Shown in pieces: positions 6,541 to 10,993 of a stretch of 10,993 bases of DNA. How positions within the stretch are numbered: the first letter of the stretch is position 1; each line of letters starts with the position of its first letter. The translations under genes were made by a program, and so were the position numbers. Under the pieces are notes generated by a model. The model had not been told where the DNA came from. It ran no database searches and saw only the letters and a list, made by a program, of their open reading frames with translations. Source of the DNA: Kiloniellales bacterium (GTDB taxonomy: Bacteria; Pseudomonadota; Alphaproteobacteria; Kiloniellales; JAKSDN01); assembly GCA_022360075.1 (NCBI GenBank), contig JAKSDN010001182.1, positions 1 to 10,993 on the forward strand. Reading direction: 5' to 3'.

Positions 6541-7377
6541 GACAGCAATCGCCGCGTTCGACTCCGCGCGCCGCTCACGACGCAGCATCTCGCCGGCCAG
6601 ATGGATATAGGCTTGCGATCCAGCGCAGCGATGGTCGTAGAGCAGGACCGGTTTACCGTGAGACGGCGCCTCGGACACCCGGACGTTGCGCGGGATAACA
6701 GTTTCGTAAACTTTGGCACCGAGATGCGCCCGAACGTCCGCCGCGACGAGGTCACACAGGTTATTGCGGCGGTCGAACATGGTCAGCACTATCCCTTGTA
6801 TGTCGAGATCCGGATTGAAGGCACGACGCACCCGGCTCAAGGTATTCAGGAGGTGCGTCAGGCCTTCCAGCGCGTAAAACTCGGCCTGTAGCGGCACCAG
6901 GACGGAGCCTGCGGCGACGAGAGCGTTGAGCGTGAGAAAGCCGAGCGCCGGCGGACAATCGATAAGAATGAAGTCGTAGTCGCCCAAGACCGGGACCAGC
7001 GCATCCTTCAGGCGATACTCGCGGCGCTCGAGATAGACGAGCTCGACCTCGGCACCGGACAGATCGACCGAGGACGGTACGACATCCATGCGCGGAATGT
7101 CGCTCGCGATCGTCGAGTCCGCGATGGCCGCACCATGTATCAAAACTGGATAGACACCGGACCCGCGCCGCTCTGAGCCGATCCCGAGTCCGGTGCTCGC
7201 ATTGCCCTGGGGGTCAAGATCGACGACAAGGACACGCTTGCCGCAGGCAGCCAAGGCCGTCGCCAGGTTGATCGCGGTCGTCGTCTTGCCGACCCCACCC
7301 TTCTGATTGGCGATCGCCAGAACCCGGGCCTGCCCCGACTCCGGGTCGGAGGAGATGTCAGTGTCGAACAACTTCAC
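6538..7377 (-). CDS. parA: Chromosome partitioning ATPase ParA (Soj type)
   Basis: Predicted 279-residue ParA-family ATPase that binds DNA non-specifically as an ATP dimer and, triggered by ParB, moves replicated origins apart. Visible are the deviant Walker A loop KGGVGKTTT (26-34) with its signature lysine K26, the Walker A' segment VLVVDLDPQGN (49-59), and Walker B FILIDCPPALG (136-146). Conserved text near the C-terminus is also typical (TVIPRNVRVSEAPSHGKPVLLYD). The short N-terminus marks the chromosomal type rather than a plasmid ParA with an HTH domain. I chose GTG 7377 because GGAG lies nine bases upstream and VKLFDTD fits known starts. The frame continues upstream to 7575, but that part runs antisense-like through rsmG. 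The start overlaps the rsmG end by 20 bp, pointing to coupled translation. Confidence 0.95.
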   Translation of the reverse strand: MKLFDTDISSDPESGQARVLAIANQKGGVGKTTTAINLATALAACGKRVLVVDLDPQGNASTGLGIGSERRGSGVYPVLIHGAAIADSTIASDIPRMDVVPSSVDLSGAEVELVYLERREYRLKDALVPVLGDYDFILIDCPPALGFLTLNALVAAGSVLVPLQAEFYALEGLTHLLNTLSRVRRAFNPDLDIQGIVLTMFDRRNNLCDLVAADVRAHLGAKVYETVIPRNVRVSEAPSHGKPVLLYDHRCAGSQAYIHLAGEMLRRERRAESNAAIAV

Positions 7378-8008
7378 GGCCAAGCACTCCAATCTGGAGA
7401 ATGGTGCCGGAGGGGTCGCTCCGGCTTGGATGACGGTCGGCGCGCATCGACCAGCGAAGTTCCGCCTCGGCAAGCTCCTGGTTGGCGGATTTACCCTTGA
7501 GAAACAGTCCGTAGACGCCTTCGCGCAAGTAGGGCTCAGCCTGCTCGAGGAGCTCCGGCAGCGGCGCAAAGGCACGCGCGGTCACCACGTCGACGGCGAA
7601 GTCCTTCATTTGCTCGACCCGAACCGCATGGATGTGGGCGTCGCTGCCGACCTCGCGCGCCACCTCGCGGAGGAAGATCGCCTTGCGCTGGTCGGAATCG
7701 ACCAAGTGAACGTCGCCCGCGCCGAGCACCGAGAGCACCATGCCGGGAAAGCCGGCGCCACTACCGATGTCGATGATAACCCGTCGCCGACCGGCCGGCA
7801 CCGGCGGTAAATGGAAGATGAGCTGAGCGGAATCAAGCATGTGGCGCCGCCAAAGATCATCGAGCGTCGAGTCGGCGACGAGGTTGATCTTGCGGTTCCA
7901 TTTGACGAGTAGATCAGCATAGGCTTCGAGCTTGGCCAGCGTTTCACGTGAAACACCGACCTCGCGCTGGAACTCCTCGGGCGTCATAGGCACGCGGGAC
8001 GCGGTCAT
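7358..8008 (-). CDS. rsmG: 16S rRNA (guanine-N7) methyltransferase RsmG
   Basis: Predicted 216-residue SAM-dependent enzyme, formerly GidB, that methylates N7 of a conserved 16S rRNA guanine (G527 in E. coli numbering). Visible are VSRETLAKLEAYADLLVKWNRKINLVA (19-45), RHMLDSAQL (55-63), the SAM-binding loop IDIGSGAGFPG (79-89), a following VDSDQRKAIFL and the DVVTARAFAPLPELL segment. The start is uncertain. ATG 8008 gives a normal family length, with only a weak distant AGGG upstream. ATG 7987 gives 209 residues. ATG 8095, seven bases from the mnmG stop, gives 245 residues with an unlike N-terminal extension. A near-perfect parS site is embedded in codons 19-23. The gene lies between mnmG and parA, the standard order, and overlaps parA. 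Confidence 0.92.
   Translation of the reverse strand: MTASRVPMTPEEFQREVGVSRETLAKLEAYADLLVKWNRKINLVADSTLDDLWRRHMLDSAQLIFHLPPVPAGRRRVIIDIGSGAGFPGMVLSVLGAGDVHLVDSDQRKAIFLREVAREVGSDAHIHAVRVEQMKDFAVDVVTARAFAPLPELLEQAEPYLREGVYGLFLKGKSANQELAEAELRWSMRADRHPSRSDPSGTILQIGVLGREVVRH
7940..7955. promoter_or_regulatory. parS site (15/16) inside rsmG
   Basis: CGTTTCACGTGAAACA matches the ParB-binding consensus TGTTTCACGTGAAACA except for the first base. The 14-bp core GTTTCACGTGAAAC is a perfect palindrome (7941-7954). It lies in rsmG codons for Val-Ser-Arg-Glu-Thr. ParB from the same locus is the expected ligand. Confidence 0.9.
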
Positions 8009-8101
8009 CAGATTGCGATCTACCCTGTCACTTGGCTCTCCAGTTCTCCCTGTGACCTGTTTTCTCGTTATCCTTCCCGGCGGTATCGGCCTCATCCGCG
8101 G

Positions 8102-9970
8102 TCATGCCGCGCGGCTCGCTCCCCGCCGCTTGACGAATCGAAGCAAAGCTATCAGACCGGCCGGAGTCATGCCAGTCAATCGCGCCGCCGCGCCCAATGT
8201 CGCCGGCCGAGACCGTTCCAGCATCTGCCGCACCTCGTTCGACAGACTCGGCACCGTCGCGTAGTCCATATCCGCCGGCAGCATAAGCGCCTCGTCCTTG
8301 CGAAAGGCCCGGATGTCGGCCTCCTGCCGCGCCATGTAGCCGGCATAGGCCGCCTCGATCTCGAGCTGCTGTGCGGCCGCAGCCGGAATTCCGGCGAGGG
8401 GCGGCCAAACGCTCGCCAAACGCGCGATGTCGACGTTCGGATAGGCCAGGAGCTCGTAGCCGCTGCGCCGCTGCCCATCCCGGTTCACGGCGAATCCGGC
8501 CCGAATCAGTCTGTCCGGCGAATCGGACAGTGCACGAAGCTGCTCGCGGCCGGCTGCGATTGCGGCCCGCTTCTCGGCGCAAGCCGCCGCCCTCGCCCGA
8601 GACACGCAGCCGATCCGCTCCCCCATCGGGGTCAAACGCAGATCTGCGTTGTCCGCGCGCAGGGTCAAGCGGTACTCCGCCCGGCTCGTGAACATGCGAT
8701 AGGGCTCGGTCACGCCGCGGGTGACCAAGTCGTCGATCATCACGCCGATATAGCCGTCCGCCCGATCGAATCCGAAATCCGCCACGCCGCCCCCGGCCAG
8801 GCGCGCCGCGTTGATCCCGGCGATCACACCCTGGGCCGCCGCTTCCTCGTAGCCCGTGGTGCCATTGATCTGACCGGCGAAAAACAAGCCCGGAATGCGC
8901 CGCGTCTCCAACCCCGGAGTCAATTCCCGCGGATCGACATAGTCGTACTCGATCGCGTAACCGGCCTGCCGCATTTCGGCCCGCTCGAGCCCCGGAATGC
9001 TCTTCAGCAGCGCGGCCTGAACTTCCATCGGCAGGGACGTCGAGATTCCGTTCGGATAGACCGTCGTGTCGTCCAGGCCTTCCGGCTCGAGGAAAATCTG
9101 GTGCCGCTCCCGCCCGGCGAAACGCACGACCTTGTCCTCGATCGAGGGGCAATAGCGCGGCCCGGCGCTCTCGATCTGGCCGGAGTAGATCGGCGCCCGA
9201 TCGAGGTTCGCGCGAATCAGCTCATGGCTCTCCGGCGTCGTGTAGGTGATGTAGCAATCGACCTGTGGGCCCGTGATCGCCGCGGTCATCGTCGAGAAGG
9301 GCTCCGGCACGGGATCGCCCGTCTGAACCGCGAGCGCTCCGTAGTCGATCGTCCGACCGTCGAGACGCGGCGGGGTTCCGGTCTTCAGACGCCCCAGACC
9401 GAAGCCGATCCGCCCCAAGGTGCGCGAAAGCGCCACGGCCGGGGCCTCGCCGACCCGGCCCGCCGGCGTCTTCTCCTCGCCGCGATAGATGATCCCCCGC
9501 AAGAAGGTCCCCGTGGTCAGCACCACACAAGCGGCAACGACCGTCTCCCCTGCCCCCGTGACTACGCCGACACAGCGCCCCGAAGGGTCGAGGCTCAAAT
9601 CCTCGACCGACTCGGCTCTAATCGTCAGATTGGCCTGTGACCGGAGAAGCGCCTGTATCGCTTCGCGATAGAGGCGCCGATCCGCCTGCGCACGCGGCCC
9701 CCGAACGGCCGGGCCCTTGCTGCGGTTGAGGACCCTGAACTGGATGCCAGCCGCATCGATCGCCCGTGCCATGAGCCCGTCGAGCGCATCGACCTCGCGC
9801 ACGAGATGTCCCTTGCCTAATCCGCCGATCGCCGGATTGCAGGACATTACGCCGATCGTCTCGACCTTATGGCTGACCAGCAGCGTCGCGGCTCCCATGC
9901 GCGCCGCCGCTGCCGCCGCCTCGCAGCCGGCATGGCCGCCGCCGACCACGATCACATCATAAGCCACCAT
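8102..9970 (-). CDS. mnmG: tRNA uridine-34 modification enzyme MnmG
   Basis: Predicted 622-residue FAD enzyme, formerly GidA, which with MnmE installs the 5-carboxymethylaminomethyl group on wobble uridine of tRNAs that read codons ending in A or G. The protein starts with the FAD-binding dinucleotide loop [15 protein letters not shown] (5-19). It contains [15 protein letters not shown] with cysteine 44, the signature [15 protein letters not shown] with cysteine 274, [20 protein letters not shown] and [18 protein letters not shown]. The C-terminal MnmE-binding helical part carries [20 protein letters not shown]. Both conserved cysteines are present, at positions matching those of the E. coli enzyme, and length is normal. 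ATG 9970 is chosen because the FAD loop begins right after it, although the ribosome site is weak. It is separated from mnmE by 97 bp holding a parS site. Confidence 0.97.
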   Translation of the reverse strand: MVAYDVIVVGGGHAGCEAAAAAARMGAATLLVSHKVETIGVMSCNPAIGGLGKGHLVREVDALDGLMARAIDAAGIQFRVLNRSKGPAVRGPRAQADRRLYREAIQALLRSQANLTIRAESVEDLSLDPSGRCVGVVTGAGETVVAACVVLTTGTFLRGIIYRGEEKTPAGRVGEAPAVALSRTLGRIGFGLGRLKTGTPPRLDGRTIDYGALAVQTGDPVPEPFSTMTAAITGPQVDCYITYTTPESHELIRANLDRAPIYSGQIESAGPRYCPSIEDKVVRFAGRERHQIFLEPEGLDDTTVYPNGISTSLPMEVQAALLKSIPGLERAEMRQAGYAIEYDYVDPRELTPGLETRRIPGLFFAGQINGTTGYEEAAAQGVIAGINAARLAGGGVADFGFDRADGYIGVMIDDLVTRGVTEPYRMFTSRAEYRLTLRADNADLRLTPMGERIGCVSRARAAACAEKRAAIAAGREQLRALSDSPDRLIRAGFAVNRDGQRRSGYELLAYPNVDIARLASVWPPLAGIPAAAAQQLEIEAAYAGYMARQEADIRAFRKDEALMLPADMDYATVPSLSNEVRQMLERSRPATLGAAARLTGMTPAGLIALLRFVKRRGASRAA

Positions 9971-10038
9971 GGCCGCGTTTTAGGCGATGGCCCTAGGCCC
10001 TGTCAAAAGGCCCGTCGCCGGGCTGGCGTACCGAGTGG

Positions 10039-10054
10039 TGTTTCACGTGAAACA
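10039..10054. promoter_or_regulatory. parS site (perfect 16-mer) between mnmE and mnmG
   Basis: TGTTTCACGTGAAACA is identical to the ParB-binding consensus and fully palindromic. It lies in the 97-bp gap between the mnmE stop and the mnmG start, about 2.1 kb from the copy in rsmG. It is the most likely main loading site for the ParB encoded here. The remaining part of the gap (9971-10067) shows only short GGCC repeats and no terminator. Confidence 0.96.
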
Positions 10055-10067
10055 GGCCGCCGAACCG

Positions 10068-10993
10068 CTATTTCCCGATACAGAAGTCGCGGAAAATGAC
10101 GTCCAGCAATTCCTCCACGTCAACACGACCAGCGATCCGCCCCAAAGCGCGTGCAGCCAACCGCAAATCCTCGGCCGCAAGCTCCAGGGACGATACGGCC
10201 GCCGCCCGCTCCAGTGCCGCCCGGCAATCCTCCAGCGCCACCCGATGCCGAGCCCGCGTCACGCGCACGTCCACGCCGGCAACGCCAAGGCGCTCTTCCG
10301 CCATTTCACCCAACCGGTCGATCACGCGCTGAAGCCCCGCACCCGTCCTTGCGGAAGTCGCGATCCCTTCGCGCTTGAGCCCCCCATTCCCCGCCGCTCT
10401 TCCCAGTGAAGACCGCTCCGCTTCCGGAACGAGGTCCATTTTATTCACCAAGATCAAGCTGTTCTCGTCCAGCAAACCCGCCGTCTCGCCATCCAGGTCC
10501 GGCCAAGAAACCGCGTCGAAGACGGCAATCTTCAGGTCTGCCGCCGCCGCCCGATCGCGGGCGCGTCTCATGCCCTCCCGCTCAACTGGATCCACTTGGC
10601 GCTGCAAAGACAGATCCGATCCTTCCGCGACGCGACGCAGCCCCGCCGTATCGGCGAGAATCACCGGCCAGCCCTTGAGATCCAGATGGACCTCGATCAC
10701 GTCCCGCGTGGTCCCGGCGGTCTCGGACACGATTGCAACCTCACGCCGCGCGAGCGCGTTCAGCAAGCTCGATTTGCCGACATTCGGCGCCCCCACGATC
10801 GCCACCAACAAGCCTTCCCGCAACCGCTCGCCGCAGCCCCGATCGTCCAGCGTCTCGGCCAGAGCGGTTTCGAGCGCGCGCACCTCCGATCGAACTTGTT
10901 CGACGAGACCGGCCGGGATGTCCTCTTCCGGAAAATCGATCTCTGCCTCGATGTGCGCGAGCGCCCGCACCAGACGGCCGCGCCAGGCCTCCA
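10068..10993 (-). CDS. mnmE: tRNA modification GTPase MnmE, C-terminal part (5' end outside window)
   Basis: About 307 C-terminal residues of MnmE (TrmE), the GTPase partner of MnmG in wobble-uridine modification. The frame runs off the window end at EAWRGRLVRALAHIEAEIDFPEEDIP. The G domain then shows G1 GAPNVGKSS, G2 GTTRD, G3 DTAGLR, G4 NKMDL and a G5-like TSARTGAG. The helical domain ends with FRDFCIGK and a TAG stop at 10070-10068; the final Cys-Ile-Gly-Lys holds the conserved cysteine near the C-terminus of the family. Missing are roughly the first 140-150 residues, the folate-binding N-terminal domain. Position upstream of mnmG on the same strand is the usual arrangement. A GTG at 10970 is internal to the conserved helical region and is not the start. 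Confidence 0.96.
   Translation of the reverse strand, partial: EAWRGRLVRALAHIEAEIDFPEEDIPAGLVEQVRSEVRALETALAETLDDRGCGERLREGLLVAIVGAPNVGKSSLLNALARREVAIVSETAGTTRDVIEVHLDLKGWPVILADTAGLRRVAEGSDLSLQRQVDPVEREGMRRARDRAAAADLKIAVFDAVSWPDLDGETAGLLDENSLILVNKMDLVPEAERSSLGRAAGNGGLKREGIATSARTGAGLQRVIDRLGEMAEERLGVAGVDVRVTRARHRVALEDCRAALERAAAVSSLELAAEDLRLAARALGRIAGRVDVEELLDVIFRDFCIGK

Noticed and set aside
8028..9152. Minus-strand open frame of 374 codons overlapping mnmG in another frame
   Set aside because: It is rich in Arg, Gly and Ala, has no recognisable domain, and lies wholly over mnmG, whose motifs are clear.
10441..10449. DnaA-box-like TTATTCACC
   Set aside because: It is one base off consensus, single, and inside mnmE codons for the G4 region; no cluster or AT-rich unwinding element is near, so it does not mark an origin.
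1..10993. Mobile elements, CRISPR, defence genes, tRNA or rRNA genes
   Set aside because: Reading both strands gave no transposase, integrase, repeat-spacer pattern, tRNA-like fold or rRNA stretch. Nearly all sequence is accounted for by housekeeping genes.

Overview
The window looks like the chromosome of a high-GC alphaproteobacterium, probably Rhodospirillales-like. This rests on gene order (DUF3576, leuS, lptE, holA facing mnmE, mnmG, rsmG, parA, parB), an alphaproteobacterial style of LeuRS and dense codon-biased coding. It is a conserved, origin-proximal housekeeping locus. I see no mobile element, CRISPR array, phage gene, rRNA or tRNA.

Left part, plus strand (1-4616): the C-terminal end of a DUF3576 protein, then a compact cluster of leuS (leucyl-tRNA synthetase), lptE (LPS-assembly lipoprotein, overlapping the leuS end) and holA (DNA polymerase III delta subunit, apparently starting with TTG). 

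Middle (4606-5589): a DUF2927 lipoprotein gene on the minus strand meets holA tail to tail with an 11-bp overlap. Upstream of it is a 264-bp non-coding stretch, the longest in the window. It carries five short perfect inverted repeats and a candidate promoter placed so close to the ATG that the mRNA may be leaderless.

Right part, minus strand (5590-10993): the mnmE-mnmG-rsmG-parA-parB series, with mnmE cut by the window edge. MnmE and MnmG together modify the wobble uridine of certain tRNAs, RsmG methylates 16S rRNA, and ParA/ParB segregate the chromosome. Two ParB-binding parS sites lie in the same series: a perfect 16-mer between mnmE and mnmG, and a 15/16 copy inside the rsmG coding sequence, where it encodes Val-Ser-Arg-Glu-Thr. 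The partition system thus carries genes and binding sites together, next to a putative replication origin that is not in the window.

The most noteworthy observations are the coding parS, the palindrome-rich intergenic region upstream of the DUF2927 gene, the AT-rich parA-parB linker, and the altered metal-site pattern of LeuRS. I found no convincing evidence for a wholly new system.
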